Below, one piece after another: positions 25,137 through 34,264 of a stretch of 64,000 nt of DNA. Position numbers and translations under genes: made by a program. Under the pieces are notes generated by a model, which saw nothing but the letters and a program-made list of their open reading frames with translations, ran no database searches and had not been told where the DNA came from. How positions within the stretch are numbered: the first letter of the stretch is position 1; each line of letters opens with the position of its first letter. This DNA is from Mariniphaga sp. (GTDB lineage Bacteria; Bacteroidota; Bacteroidia; Bacteroidales; Prolixibacteraceae): contig JAHYIT010000004.1 in NCBI GenBank assembly GCA_019429205.1, positions 18,277 to 82,276 of the forward strand, in the 5' to 3' direction.

Positions 25137-28100
25137 TTACTCCTGTTTCGAAACAACTATACCAATAGAAACGTCTTTGTCAATTTCAACTTCTTTGGCT
25201 GTTGCATCTCTTAGTTCGTCAACAAGTTGAAGGTCAACGGCCAAAGTTTGGGCGCAAATATAGTTTTTAAAATTTAATACCGCATCATTAATTGCATCGT
25301 GCTTTTGAATAATCAGCTGAATGCGGTCGGTAACCTCAAATCCACTTTCTTTCCTCAGGTTCTGGATTTTATTGATGAATTCGCGCGCATAACCTTCCTG
25401 TTTCAGCTCTTCGGTTACATCAATATCCAGCGCAATAGTCAATTGCCCTTCGGAGGCTACAGTCCAGCAGGGAATGTCTTCCGTCTGAACTTCAACATCA
25501 TCTTTTGTGATGGCAATTTTCTGATCCCCGGCATCAATTTCCACAGTGCCTGCATTTTCCAGTTCAGCAATTTTGTGCTGATCGAACTGTACGATTGCGC
25601 CCGCTATTTGTTTCATTAGTTTCCCGTATTTGGGCCCCAGCGTTTTAAAATTGGGTTTTATTTTCTTTTTGATGATACCTTCGGTATCGGTCAGAAACTC
25701 CACTTCTTTCACATTCACTTCGGTTAGAATGATGTCTTTAACCGCCTCGAACTGCTCACGGAAATGCGGATTGAGCACCGGCACCATAATTTTGGCCAGC
25801 GGTTGCCTCACTTTCAGCTTTTCTTTTCGGCGCAGGGCCAGAATCATGGAAGAAGCCTTTTGGGCGATTCCCATTTTTTCTTCCAGGTCTTTGTCTATCA
25901 ACTTTTCATCGTAACCCGGAAAATCAGCGAGATGAACGCTCTGGTCGATTTCTTTACCTGTGGCTTTATTCAAGTCGGCAAAAAGCAAGTCGGCATAGAA
26001 CGGGGCTATGGGCGCCATCAGTTTGGCCACGGTTACCAAACTGGTGTAAAGTGTTTGGTAGGCCGAAATTTTATCGGTGGAATATTCTCCTCCCCAGTAT
26101 CTCTTCCGGCTGAGGCGCACAAACCAGTTGCTCAGGTTTTCGGTTACAAATTCTGAAATGGCCCGGCCCGCGCGGGTCGGCTCGTAGTTTTCGTAACTTT
26201 CGCCCACTACTTTTACCAATGAGTTCAGCAGCGAGATAATCCAGCGGTCGAGTTCGGGACGCTGTTCAACCGGAATTTCTTCTTCGGCATACCTGAAATT
26301 GTCCACATTGGCATAAAGCGCAAAGAAATTGTATGTATTGTAAAGTGTTCCGAAGAATTTCCGTTTCATTTCTTCCACACCTTCCACATCAAATTTCAGG
26401 TTGTCCCAGGGTTGGGCGTTGGTAATCATATACCAGCGCAGCGGGTCAGAACCGTATTTGTCGATGGTGTAGAACGGATCGACGGCGTTGCCCAGGCGTT
26501 TCGACATTTTATTGCCGCTTTTGTCGAGCACCAGTCCGTTGGAAATGATGTTTTTAAACGAAACCGAATCGCTCACCATGGTGGCAATGGCGTGCAATGT
26601 AAAAAACCATCCGCGGGTCTGGTCCACACCTTCGGCAATAAAATCGGCAGGAAACAGACGAGCCCCACCCCATCCCTCCCCCAGGGGGAGGGTGTTCAGG
26701 GCAGTGGTTATTTTGTAAAGTACTCCTTCAATATTATTGATAATTTCTTCATTTTTAAACCGAAGGACTTCAAAACCCACTTGATTCAGAATCTCAGTTC
26801 TCTGTTTATCCGAAATATCCTTGTCAGGTAATGAATGATAACCTCCATCCACCTCGATAATTAAATGTTTTTTCAGACAAACAAAATCAACAATAAACTG
26901 ATCAATAATATGTTGTCTGCGAAACTTATAATTTGCTAAACCACGATTTTTGAGATTCTGCCACAAAAACTTTTCTGCCTCTGTTGGATTTTCTTTTTGT
27001 TTTTTGGCAAGTTCTTTTAACAAACCATAACTCGAATCTCTTGCAGTCTGCCATTTCGGAGTTGCGGATTCTCCCCCTTTGGGGGAGTTAGAGGGGGCTC
27101 CTGTTTCAAATGGATAATGATGTTGGGCATAAGGCATGGCACCCGAATCGAACCAAACATCAATCAAATCGGGTTCGCGGAACATTTTTTTGCCTGAAGG
27201 GGAAACCAGTACCACATTGTCAATGTAAGGTTTGTGCAGGTCGATATTTTCAAAGTTCTCTTTTGAGTTATTTCCGGGTTTGAAATTCTTGTATGGATTT
27301 TCGATCATGAACCCGGCTCCAATTGCTTTTTCAATTTCCGCCATCAGCTCTTCTGTGGAACCAATGCATATTTCTTCCGAGCCATCTTCGGTGCGCCAAA
27401 TGGGCAGCGGTGTTCCCCAGAACCGTGAACGGCTGAGGTTCCAGTCCACCAGATTTTCGAGCCAGTTGCCGAACCGGCCGGTGCCGGTTGACTGCGGTTT
27501 CCAGTTGATTGTGTTGTTCAGTTCCACCATGCGTTCTTTTACCGCTGTGGTTTTAATGAACCACGAATCGAGCGGATAATAAAGCACCGGCTTGTCAGTT
27601 CTCCAGCAGTGGGGATAACTGTGTGTAAGCTTTTCAATTTTGAATGCTTTGTTATCCAGCTTCAGCATCACCGAAATATCCACATCCACGGTGGGGTCGT
27701 CTTCGGTCAGTTTTTCGCTGTAATCGTTTTTCACATACCGTCCCGAAAAATCGTGGTATTTTTCAGTATTTACGTATTTTTTTACAAAAGATTCGGCCAT
27801 TTCCGAGATAAGAAAAAAGCGTCCTTTGCGGTCAACCAGCGCCTGTGTTTTGCCGTCGGTATCTTCCACAATGAGGGGCGAAATTCCGTTTTGTTTGGCC
27901 ACACGGTCGTCGTCGGCGCCAAATGTCGGGGCAATATGCACAATGCCGGTACCGTCTTCAATGGTTACAAAATCGCCGGTAATAACTTCAAATGCTTTTC
28001 CTTTGGGTTTTACCCACTCAATGAGTTGTTCGTACTGAACGCCGGCCAGTTCTTCGCCCGCATATTCAGCCAGCACTTTATACGGAATATTTTTATCCCC

Positions 28101-29000
28101 CTGGTTATATTCGTCAACCGGGGCATTTTCACTTTCAACATTAAAATAAACGTGCAGCAGGTCTTTGGCCAAAATCAGTGTGACCGGAATTCCTGTGTAA
28201 GGATTAAAGGTTTTGATTTTTACATACCGGATTTGTGGCCCTACTGCCAGTGCCGTATTCGACGGCAGTGTCCATGGTGTGGTGGTCCAGGCCAGAAAAT
28301 AGAGGTCGGTGTCCACATTTTCAAACAGAAACTTCGAGCGCTCGTTGCGGATGGCTTTAAACTGTGCCACGATGGTGGTGTCTTTCACATCGCGGTAGCA
28401 ACCCGGCTGGTTTAGTTCGTGCGAACTCAAACCCGTTCCGGCAGCAGGCGAATAGGGCTGAATGGTATAGCCTTTGTATAATAGTCCCTTGTTGTAAATT
28501 TGCTTCAGTAACCACCAGACGGTTTCAATGTAACGACTGTCGTAAGTGATGTAGGGGTCGTCCATGTTCACCCAGTAGCCCATAATGCGGGTGAGTTCTT
28601 CCCATTCGCGGGTATATTTCATTACCTCCTTGCGGCAGGCGGCATTGTATTCTTCAACCGAAATTTTCTTTCCGATGTCTTCCTTTGTAATGTTCAGCGA
28701 TTTTTCCACGCTCAGTTCCACCGGCAAACCGTGGGTGTCCCAGCCGGCTTTGCGGTGCACGCGGTAACCTTTCATGGTTTTGTAGCGGCAGAAAATATCC
28801 TTAATGGCACGGGCCATCACGTGATGAATTCCCGGCATCCCGTTGGCCGAGGGCGGTCCTTCGTAAAACACAAAGGTTGGGTGGCCCTCGCGGGTGGAAA
28901 TGCTTTTATGAAACGTGTCGTCTTCTTCCCATCGTTTTAATACCTCTTTATTGATCTGAGAGAGGTCTAATTGTTTGTATTCCTGAAATTTATTCACCAT
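25137..29000 (-). CDS. ileS: Isoleucyl-tRNA synthetase carrying an in-frame DUF559 nuclease insertion
   Basis: A 1,287-residue class I synthetase charging tRNA-Ile. The HIGH-type motif is PPSANGMPGIHHVMARA, the KMSKS motif is SGNKMSKRLGNAVDP, with an editing (CP1) domain between them and a long anticodon-binding C-terminus. Residues 633-780 are foreign: they form a DUF559 endonuclease-like domain set between HHYPFE and RLFPADFIAEG, where homologues have about ten residues. Removing it leaves 1,139 residues, normal for this eukaryote-like IleS type. The frame is open through both junctions, so the synthetase should still be made. A Shine-Dalgarno AAGGAG lies just before the ATG. Confidence 0.95.
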   Translation of the reverse strand: MVNKFQEYKQLDLSQINKEVLKRWEEDDTFHKSISTREGHPTFVFYEGPPSANGMPGIHHVMARAIKDIFCRYKTMKGYRVHRKAGWDTHGLPVELSVEKSLNITKEDIGKKISVEEYNAACRKEVMKYTREWEELTRIMGYWVNMDDPYITYDSRYIETVWWLLKQIYNKGLLYKGYTIQPYSPAAGTGLSSHELNQPGCYRDVKDTTIVAQFKAIRNERSKFLFENVDTDLYFLAWTTTPWTLPSNTALAVGPQIRYVKIKTFNPYTGIPVTLILAKDLLHVYFNVESENAPVDEYNQGDKNIPYKVLAEYAGEELAGVQYEQLIEWVKPKGKAFEVITGDFVTIEDGTGIVHIAPTFGADDDRVAKQNGISPLIVEDTDGKTQALVDRKGRFFLISEMAESFVKKYVNTEKYHDFSGRYVKNDYSEKLTEDDPTVDVDISVMLKLDNKAFKIEKLTHSYPHCWRTDKPVLYYPLDSWFIKTTAVKERMVELNNTINWKPQSTGTGRFGNWLENLVDWNLSRSRFWGTPLPIWRTEDGSEEICIGSTEELMAEIEKAIGAGFMIENPYKNFKPGNNSKENFENIDLHKPYIDNVVLVSPSGKKMFREPDLIDVWFDSGAMPYAQHHYPFETGAPSNSPKGGESATPKWQTARDSSYGLLKELAKKQKENPTEAEKFLWQNLKNRGLANYKFRRQHIIDQFIVDFVCLKKHLIIEVDGGYHSLPDKDISDKQRTEILNQVGFEVLRFKNEEIINNIEGVLYKITTALNTLPLGEGWGGARLFPADFIAEGVDQTRGWFFTLHAIATMVSDSVSFKNIISNGLVLDKSGNKMSKRLGNAVDPFYTIDKYGSDPLRWYMITNAQPWDNLKFDVEGVEEMKRKFFGTLYNTYNFFALYANVDNFRYAEEEIPVEQRPELDRWIISLLNSLVKVVGESYENYEPTRAGRAISEFVTENLSNWFVRLSRKRYWGGEYSTDKISAYQTLYTSLVTVAKLMAPIAPFYADLLFADLNKATGKEIDQSVHLADFPGYDEKLIDKDLEEKMGIAQKASSMILALRRKEKLKVRQPLAKIMVPVLNPHFREQFEAVKDIILTEVNVKEVEFLTDTEGIIKKKIKPNFKTLGPKYGKLMKQIAGAIVQFDQHKIAELENAGTVEIDAGDQKIAITKDDVEVQTEDIPCWTVASEGQLTIALDIDVTEELKQEGYAREFINKIQNLRKESGFEVTDRIQLIIQKHDAINDAVLNFKNYICAQTLAVDLQLVDELRDATAKEVEIDKDVSIGIVVSKQE
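26660..26692. repeat. Palindromic end of the DUF559 insertion, ileS 3' side
   Basis: GAGCCCC at 26660-26666 is followed by the perfect 19-nt palindrome CCCTCCCCCAGGGGGAGGG at 26674-26692. It is the inverted counterpart of the end at 27071-27101. Confidence 0.85.
26661..27104 (-). mobile_element. DUF559 insertion element inside ileS
   Basis: A 444-bp (148-codon) in-frame insertion. It encodes a DUF559 domain (PD-(D/E)xK/Vsr-like fold): IleS residues about 659-765 include ENPTEAEKFLWQNLKNRG, FRRQHIIDQFIVDFVC and LIIEVDGGYH...DKQRTE. The candidate catalytic residues D705, E716, D718 and H722 are all present. Both ends carry GC-rich palindromes translated as NSPKGG and LPLGEGWGGA, in inverted orientation relative to each other. 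No intein motif (nucleophile at the first residue, terminal His-Asn) is visible. Free-standing DUF559 genes in Bacteroidota often end in similar PLGEG-like tails, as I remember. Confidence 0.85.
27071..27101. repeat. Palindromic end of the DUF559 insertion, ileS 5' side
   Basis: Palindrome CTCCCCCTTTGGGGGAG at 27071-27087, followed by TTAGAGGGGGCTCC. On the minus strand this reads GGAGCCCCCTCTAACTCCCC, matching the other end in inverse orientation. Confidence 0.85.
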
Positions 29001-29040
29001 AAAAAACTCCTTGTTCTGCTGCTTTCGTTAAAAAAATATG

Positions 29041-29048
29041 CAAATATA
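29041..29048 (-). promoter_or_regulatory. Candidate -7 box for ileS
   Basis: On the minus strand TATATTTG matches TANNTTTG, about 40 nt before the ileS ATG. The -33 element is not clear. The leader also holds AAGGAG close to the start codon. Confidence 0.5.
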
Positions 29049-29106
29049 GGAATTTTTTAAGGGGAGTGTTTTTATATGGAAAGCTAAATCATGAATCGGA
29101 TAACAT

Positions 29107-30231
29107 TTACTCTTCCACCCCAAACTTATACACACAAACCGAGTAATATTCCTCGCCGGGTTCCAGAATAGTAGAAGGAAAATCCGGCTGGTTGGGGCTG
29201 TCGGGGAAATGCTGGGTTTCGAGGCAGAATGAGGTACGGCGGTCATAAACTTTGCCGTTTTTCCCGGTGTCCCTGCCATCGAGGAAATTGCCGCCGTAAA
29301 ACTGCAACCCTGGTTCGTTGGTGTAAACTTCCATTGTCCGGCCCGAAAAAGCTTCCACAACCCTGGCGGCAAAGTTGATTCCACTTTCTGCAGGAAACAG
29401 TACCCAGTTGTGATCGTAACCCAACCCGTACTTCAGTTGTTCAAAATCTTCATCCACCCTTTCGCCAATAGCAGTTGGCGCCCTGAAATCCATCGGAGTA
29501 CCTTCCACCGGAGAAATTTCGCCAATTGGAATCAATCCCTCATCCACCGGCGTGTAAAAATCGGCGTTGATTTGCAGAACGTGATCATTAATTGTTCCGT
29601 TTCCGTCGCCTTTCAAATTGAAAAAGGAGTGATGCGTCAGATTTACCGGTGTGGGACGGTCTGTAGTGGCCCAATATTCAATTTTCAATTCGTTTTCGTC
29701 TGTTAATTGATACTGCACCTTCACATTCAGGTTTCCCGGATAACCTTCTTCCATGTGAGGCGAAGTATAGGTTAAAATCAGCTTTTGGCCATCGGACTGG
29801 GTGGCATCCCAAACCACGTCGTTAAAACCTTTGGTACCGCCGTGCAAATGGTTTTCGCCGTTATTTTGAACCAGGGAATAAACGGTGTCATTCAGTACAA
29901 ACTTCCCTTTGGCAATACGGTTTCCGTAGCGGCCAATCAGTGCTCCGTAGTAAATTTCATTTGAATTTAAATATCCTTCCAATGTTTCGTAACCGGTTAC
30001 AATGTCTGCAAAATTTCCATTTTTATCAGGAACCCACAGATTTACTACGCGCCCGCCAAAGTTGGTTATTTGAGTAACTACCCCGTTGCTGTTTTTAAGG
30101 GTAAACAATTCCACCTGTTTCCCGTCAGCAAGTCCGCCAAACGAACTTGCATCAATTAATACTGGCTGTTTTGGTTTTGGAGAACAGGAAAACATCGTAA
30201 TTATCGCCAAAATTATGAACGTATTTTTCAT
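29107..30231 (-). CDS. galM: Aldose 1-epimerase (galactose mutarotase), lipoprotein
   Basis: A 374-residue mutarotase interconverting alpha and beta anomers of aldohexoses. A lipoprotein signal ends at MFSCSPK, so it acts outside the cytoplasm. The beta-sandwich core shows GALIGRYGNRIAKGKF, the first His at NGENHLHGGTKGF, the second at NLTHHSFFNLKG, and the catalytic Glu region FCLETQHFPDSPNQPDFP. Extracytoplasmic mutarotases in Bacteroidota usually serve polysaccharide uptake. It diverges from the sulfatase gene across a 190-bp regulatory gap. Confidence 0.93.
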   Translation of the reverse strand: MKNTFIILAIITMFSCSPKPKQPVLIDASSFGGLADGKQVELFTLKNSNGVVTQITNFGGRVVNLWVPDKNGNFADIVTGYETLEGYLNSNEIYYGALIGRYGNRIAKGKFVLNDTVYSLVQNNGENHLHGGTKGFNDVVWDATQSDGQKLILTYTSPHMEEGYPGNLNVKVQYQLTDENELKIEYWATTDRPTPVNLTHHSFFNLKGDGNGTINDHVLQINADFYTPVDEGLIPIGEISPVEGTPMDFRAPTAIGERVDEDFEQLKYGLGYDHNWVLFPAESGINFAARVVEAFSGRTMEVYTNEPGLQFYGGNFLDGRDTGKNGKVYDRRTSFCLETQHFPDSPNQPDFPSTILEPGEEYYSVCVYKFGVEE

Positions 30232-30293
30232 CTCATTATATTTATTAATTTAACGGTATTCGATGAAACTCGCTTTATGATGATTTATTTTTG

Positions 30294-30309
30294 TGGCAAA
30301 ACTTTGCCA
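30294..30309. promoter_or_regulatory. Operator-like inverted repeat between galM and sulfatase
   Basis: TGGCAAA and TTTGCCA flank a 2-nt spacer, a perfect 7-bp dyad. It overlaps the -33 region of the candidate sulfatase promoter and lies in the divergent gap, so it could be a repressor or activator site. Confidence 0.5.
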
Positions 30310-30336
30310 TGCTCGTTTCATTTTAAGTTATTTTTG
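30303..30336 (+). promoter_or_regulatory. Candidate promoter for the sulfatase gene
   Basis: TTTG at 30303-30306 and TATTTTTG at 30329-30336 match the Bacteroidota -33/-7 consensus with a 22-nt gap, slightly long. A second TATTTTTG is at 30286-30293. The start codon is about 85 nt downstream. Confidence 0.5.
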
Positions 30337-30421
30337 TTTTTTATGAACGATGCTGCTAATTTAAGGGTAATTTTTACACCTGAAAATAAGTTTGAAAAGT
30401 AAATCTAAAAAAAGATAAACC

Positions 30422-32005
30422 ATGCAAAAGTTTCACACCTCTCCGGTTTTTTTCCTCTTCGTTTTAATTCTGTTGACGGGTTGCCGGCAAAAACCTGAAA
30501 CACCCCAGCGTCCCAATATTTTGTTTGCCATTGCCGACGATGCCTCGTGGAAGCATTTTGGCGCTTATGGCTGCGACTGGGTGAAAACACCGGCGTTTGA
30601 TCGCGTGGCCAGCGAAGGCATATTGTTTACCCGTGCTTACACGCCCAATGCCAAGTGTGCGCCGTCGCGCTCGTGCATTTTAACCGGCCGCAACAGTTGG
30701 CAACTGGAAGAGGCTGCAAACCACTCACCGCTTTTCCCGGCAAAATTTAAAACCTATGCCGAAGCGCTGGGCGAACATGGTTACTGGGTAGGCAGCACGG
30801 CCAAAGGCTGGGCGCCGGGCGACCCCGGAGAAATCAACGGAAAAAGGCGCGAACTCACCGGACCAAAATTTAATGAATTCAAAACCGATCCGCCCGCAAA
30901 ATTTATTTCGAATAACGATTATGCCAAAAATTTCGAGGCCTTTCTGGAAGAACGGCCCGAAGGACAGCCATTCTGTTTCTGGTATGGCAGCACCGAACCG
31001 CACCGTGCATACGAGTTTGAAGCCGGATTAAAATACGGAGGGAAAATTCTGGATGATGTTGATGAAGTTCCCACTTTTTGGCCGGATGTGGATTCCATAC
31101 GTACCGACATGCTCGACTATGCTTTTGAAATTGAATACTTCGATCTCCACCTTCAGCAAATGTTGCAAAAACTGGAAGAACTTGGCGAACTGGAAAATAC
31201 GCTGGTAATTGTTACGGCCGATAACGGAATGCCTTTCCCGCGCATTAAAGGCCAGGTGTATGAATATTCCAATCACCTTCCACTGGCTGTGATGTGGCCC
31301 GACGGTATCAAAAACCCGGGGCGTGTGATTCGAGACTTTGTGAATTTTATCGATTTTGCACCTACCTTTTTGGAAATGGCCGGGCTTACCAGCGAAAAAG
31401 CCGGAATGCAGCCAGTTTCAGGAAGAAGTCTGGCCGAATATTTCAATACCGAAAAAGAAGGAAATGTTTTCCCGGAACGCGACCATATTATTGTTGGAAA
31501 AGAGCGCCACGACGTTGGAAGACCAGACGATCAGGGCTATCCGGTGCGTGGAATTTTTAAAGGCGATTATCTTTACCTGCGTAATTTTAAACCCGAACGA
31601 TGGCCCAAGGGGAATCCCGAAACCGGTTATCTTAACTGCGACGGCAGTCCAACCAAAACTTATATTCTGGACACCCGCCGCAATAAAGGTCTTATGGAAT
31701 TCTGGCAGCTCAATTTCGGGAAAAGGGCAGCGGAAGAAATGTACAATGTGGTGGAAGACCCGTTTTGTATGAATAACCTGGCCGATGATGAAGCTTATGC
31801 AGAACTGAAAACAGAACTGGAAGCCGAAATGATTGAACAACTCACTACTCAGAGCGATCCGCGCATTTTGGGCAGCGGCGATATTTTCGATAATTACCCG
31901 TATGTTGGCGCCGTACAAAACTACTACAACCGTTACATGGCTGGTGAAAAAGTGCCCGCGGGTTGGGTAAACGAAACCGATTACGATCCAGATTTAAAGG
32001 AATAG
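30422..32005 (+). CDS. S1-family sulfatase, lipoprotein
   Basis: A 527-residue arylsulfatase-fold enzyme that hydrolyses sulfate esters or sulfamates. A lipoprotein signal ends LLTGC21. The metal site begins [19 protein letters not shown]. The formylglycine consensus CAPSRS has its nucleophile at C79, a Cys-type site needing FGE or a radical-SAM activator. Later ligands appear in [18 protein letters not shown]. The sequence feels closest to heparan N-sulfatase-like members, a guess. With the divergent galM it suggests use of sulfated glycans; no SusC/D pair is nearby. Confidence 0.93.
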   Translation: MQKFHTSPVFFLFVLILLTGCRQKPETPQRPNILFAIADDASWKHFGAYGCDWVKTPAFDRVASEGILFTRAYTPNAKCAPSRSCILTGRNSWQLEEAANHSPLFPAKFKTYAEALGEHGYWVGSTAKGWAPGDPGEINGKRRELTGPKFNEFKTDPPAKFISNNDYAKNFEAFLEERPEGQPFCFWYGSTEPHRAYEFEAGLKYGGKILDDVDEVPTFWPDVDSIRTDMLDYAFEIEYFDLHLQQMLQKLEELGELENTLVIVTADNGMPFPRIKGQVYEYSNHLPLAVMWPDGIKNPGRVIRDFVNFIDFAPTFLEMAGLTSEKAGMQPVSGRSLAEYFNTEKEGNVFPERDHIIVGKERHDVGRPDDQGYPVRGIFKGDYLYLRNFKPERWPKGNPETGYLNCDGSPTKTYILDTRRNKGLMEFWQLNFGKRAAEEMYNVVEDPFCMNNLADDEAYAELKTELEAEMIEQLTTQSDPRILGSGDIFDNYPYVGAVQNYYNRYMAGEKVPAGWVNETDYDPDLKE

Positions 32006-32021
32006 AATCAATTTCGCAGGA

Positions 32022-32630
32022 ATGAATTTTCAGCTTTTGCCTTTTTATAAAGAAGGAATTTTGGAAGCCGGATGCGATGAAGCCGGGCGCGGATGCCTGG
32101 CTGGTCCGGTAGTGGCGGCAGCGGTAATTCTGCCTCCTGATTTTAATTACGGAATTCTGAACGACTCCAAAAAACTTTCGGAAAAACAGCGGAAAGAACT
32201 TCGGCCACTGATTGAAAACGGGGCACAAGCCTGGGCGGTGGAAATGGTTTCCAACGAGGAAATTGACAAGGTAAACATCCTGAATGCCTCATTTATCGCT
32301 ATGAACCGGGCGGTACAAAAACTGAAAGTGAAACCGGAATACCTGCTCATTGACGGAAACCGGTTCAGGCCGCAAACCGAAATTCCGTTTACCTGTATGG
32401 TAAAAGGTGACGGACGGTTTTACTCCATTGCCGCAGCATCGGTGCTGGCAAAAACCTGGCGCGATGAGTATATGGAAAAAATCCATCCGCAATTCCCCCA
32501 TTTCGACTGGGCACAGAACAAAGGTTATGCAACATTAAAACACCGCGAAGCCATTGCAAAATATGGTATTACCAAATATCATCGTTTGTCATTCAGGCTT
32601 CAGAACGATCAGTTGAAACTGGATTTATGA
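32022..32630 (+). CDS. rnhB: Ribonuclease HII
   Basis: A 202-residue enzyme cleaving RNA in RNA-DNA hybrids and at single ribonucleotides. The catalytic block [19 protein letters not shown] supplies the DEAGRG motif. [12 protein letters not shown], a catalytic Asp in LLIDGNRF, and [17 protein letters not shown] follow. Length is normal. It begins 16 nt after the sulfatase gene. Confidence 0.96.
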   Translation: MNFQLLPFYKEGILEAGCDEAGRGCLAGPVVAAAVILPPDFNYGILNDSKKLSEKQRKELRPLIENGAQAWAVEMVSNEEIDKVNILNASFIAMNRAVQKLKVKPEYLLIDGNRFRPQTEIPFTCMVKGDGRFYSIAAASVLAKTWRDEYMEKIHPQFPHFDWAQNKGYATLKHREAIAKYGITKYHRLSFRLQNDQLKLDL

Positions 32631-32653
32631 GTGTTTTTTCTTAAATTAACCGC

Positions 32654-33532
32654 ATGAAACAGTTGATATACATTCTATTTTTTATCCTGCCGTTTTTACT
32701 TTCAGGACAAAACGATACTACCATTTATTTCGGGGCGAACGGAAAAATGAACTCTGCGGAAAATCCGGTATTAAAAAAAGAAATTAAATACCGGGGAAAA
32801 AACCGGGTGAGAATCAATACTGAAAAGCTTGCTGATGATGGTTCATGGACCTTTTTATTCACTGAGCGGATTACCAGAAAAAACCCGGATTTGTTCCACA
32901 TTCGAATTAAAGGCCGGGAATTCTCAGAAAGAATTGTGCGCCATTTTGAACCGCAACCCGATGGAAATTTGAAATTTACTGACACACAAAACGATCAGGT
33001 AAAACGCTCAGGATTCACGCAGTCAAAAATTCCACTCATTTTTCAAGGGGAACTCAGTGAGTATTATCCCAACGGAAACATCAAATCTGTTTCAGTTTAC
33101 GAGAACAATGAGCTTATTTCAAACCAAAACTGGAAAGAAAACGGAGAAAAATACATCGACAATATTTTTTATTCTGTTCAACGTGAGCCCCGGTTTTTAA
33201 GGGGAACTCAGGCTTTACACCAGCATGTGCTGAAAACGTTCAGGGATTCGAAGGCTGACCTTTCGCAGATGGAAGGCCGGCTTGTGGTTGGATTTGTGGT
33301 GATGGAAAATGGCGAAATTGATGGCATCCGAATTGAAAAGGGACTGGGGCTGGAAATGAACAATCTGGCGCTAACGGCTTTTCACACCATGAAGGGCGAG
33401 TGGCAACCCGCCCGGCTAAATGGGGAAAATGTAAGGTTTTACCAGCTTTTTCCCATAAATTTCATTTACCGGGAGTTTGATTTCGACTACCTGGAGATGA
33501 AGGGAAGCATGTTGTACTGGGAGATAAACTGA
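32654..33532 (+). CDS. Exported TonB-C-like protein
   Basis: A 292-residue protein with a signal peptide (IYILFFILPFLLSGQ). The middle has a MORN/YwqK-like segment (GELSEYYPNGNIKSVSVYEN). The C-terminus (about 190-285) resembles the TonB C-terminal domain in Bacteroidota (RLVVGFVVMENGEIDGIRIE, GEWQPARLNGENVRFYQLFP). No transmembrane anchor for ExbBD coupling remains after signal cleavage, so a direct energy-transducing role is doubtful. It lies 23 nt after rnhB. Confidence 0.75.
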   Translation: MKQLIYILFFILPFLLSGQNDTTIYFGANGKMNSAENPVLKKEIKYRGKNRVRINTEKLADDGSWTFLFTERITRKNPDLFHIRIKGREFSERIVRHFEPQPDGNLKFTDTQNDQVKRSGFTQSKIPLIFQGELSEYYPNGNIKSVSVYENNELISNQNWKENGEKYIDNIFYSVQREPRFLRGTQALHQHVLKTFRDSKADLSQMEGRLVVGFVVMENGEIDGIRIEKGLGLEMNNLALTAFHTMKGEWQPARLNGENVRFYQLFPINFIYREFDFDYLEMKGSMLYWEIN

Positions 33533-33542
33533 AACAGAAGGT

Positions 33543-33797
33543 GGTTTTTTTGACGGTTACGGAAATGATTACGTAACAGATACGGTAAAATATTTTTGCA
33601 TAGGGGATACACTGATAAATGATACCGTTTTTCAAAAATTATATTACAAGGGATTCGGAAAGCCTACTAAATCCGAAGGAAAAAAATTGTCTGGTTATTT
33701 TGGCGCCATCAGAAATGACACGTTAAACAAACAAGTATGGATTAATTCCAAACATCTGTTTAACGTCTTATTCCCGGCTCATTTACTTTTCTTATAG
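33543..33797 (+). pseudogene. Startless fragment of a Bacteroidota exported-protein family
   Basis: An open stretch of about 85 codons without a start codon reads GYGNDYVTDTVKYFCIGDTL, then NDTVFQKLYYKGFG and GYFGAIRNDTLNKQVW before a stop at 33795. I recognise the pattern GDT.IND.TVFxKLY...G.IRNDT from uncharacterised secreted proteins in this phylum. Both ends are missing, so it is a remnant. Confidence 0.55.
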
Positions 33798-33951
33798 AAA
33801 AAATCGTTGTGAAATAATTGCATTTAAACCTGAAATAAAAACCAAAACCCGCTTGAAAAAATTAACCGACATATTGTTTAAACTGGACTTCAGCACATCC
33901 GGGAAACCAACAATCAATTATCGATTCAATTCAGAATTAACACAAAACTGA
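33798..33951 (+). pseudogene. Possible second gene fragment, different frame
   Basis: An open frame without a start reads YRKNRCEIIAFKPEIKTKTR and ends NYRFNSELTQN at a stop at 33949. It could be the displaced C-terminus of the previous remnant or of another gene. No family is recognised. Confidence 0.25.
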
Positions 33952-33966
33952 AACCACAAATATTAA

Positions 33967-34191
33967 ATGAAAATGGAGCCAATCATTGACCACATAACAA
34001 TAACCGTAAAAGACTTAAAAGCAGCAGAACCTTTCTATGACAAATTTCTTCCTGTTTTAGGCTTCAGCCTTGACCACAAATTTAAAGGCACGGTACCCGA
34101 ACATGAATTTGAAGTCATTGAGTATTGTCATCCATTACTCATATTTGCTATTAATTCTCCAAGAAAAGCTTTTAAAGGTGGCATATATTGA
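33967..34191 (+). pseudogene. Truncated VOC/glyoxalase-family gene
   Basis: 74 residues matching the N-terminal half of a VOC-superfamily protein: IDHITITVKDLKAAEPFYDK with the first metal-ligand His. Intact members run to about 130-150 residues with a second beta-alpha-beta-beta-beta module. Here the frame stops after SPRKAFKGGIY, and a palindromic element begins 2 nt later, suggesting loss of the C-terminal half by rearrangement. Confidence 0.65.
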
Positions 34192-34192
34192 A

Positions 34193-34241
34193 CAGGGCTT
34201 CCCGATATCGGCAAACTCATCGGGACAGGCTTCCTGCCCTG
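34193..34241. repeat. Nested palindromic element next to the truncated VOC gene
   Basis: Outer arms CAGGGC (34193-34198) and GCCCTG (34236-34241) enclose CCCGAT (34201-34206) and ATCGGG (34219-34224). Resembles dispersed REP-like palindromes. It sits exactly at the break of the VOC gene. Confidence 0.55.
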
Positions 34242-34264
34242 GGAATTTGAGCAAATACAACCAA

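Noticed and set aside
26412..26831. Open frame on the plus strand across the DUF559 region of ileS
   Set aside because: It is a shadow of the minus-strand ileS gene, which has clear motifs on both sides.
26661..27104. An intein or group I intron explanation for the ileS insert
   Set aside because: The first inserted residue is not a Cys or Ser nucleophile, there is no terminal His-Asn, and the DNA shows no intron core; the insert reads through in frame.
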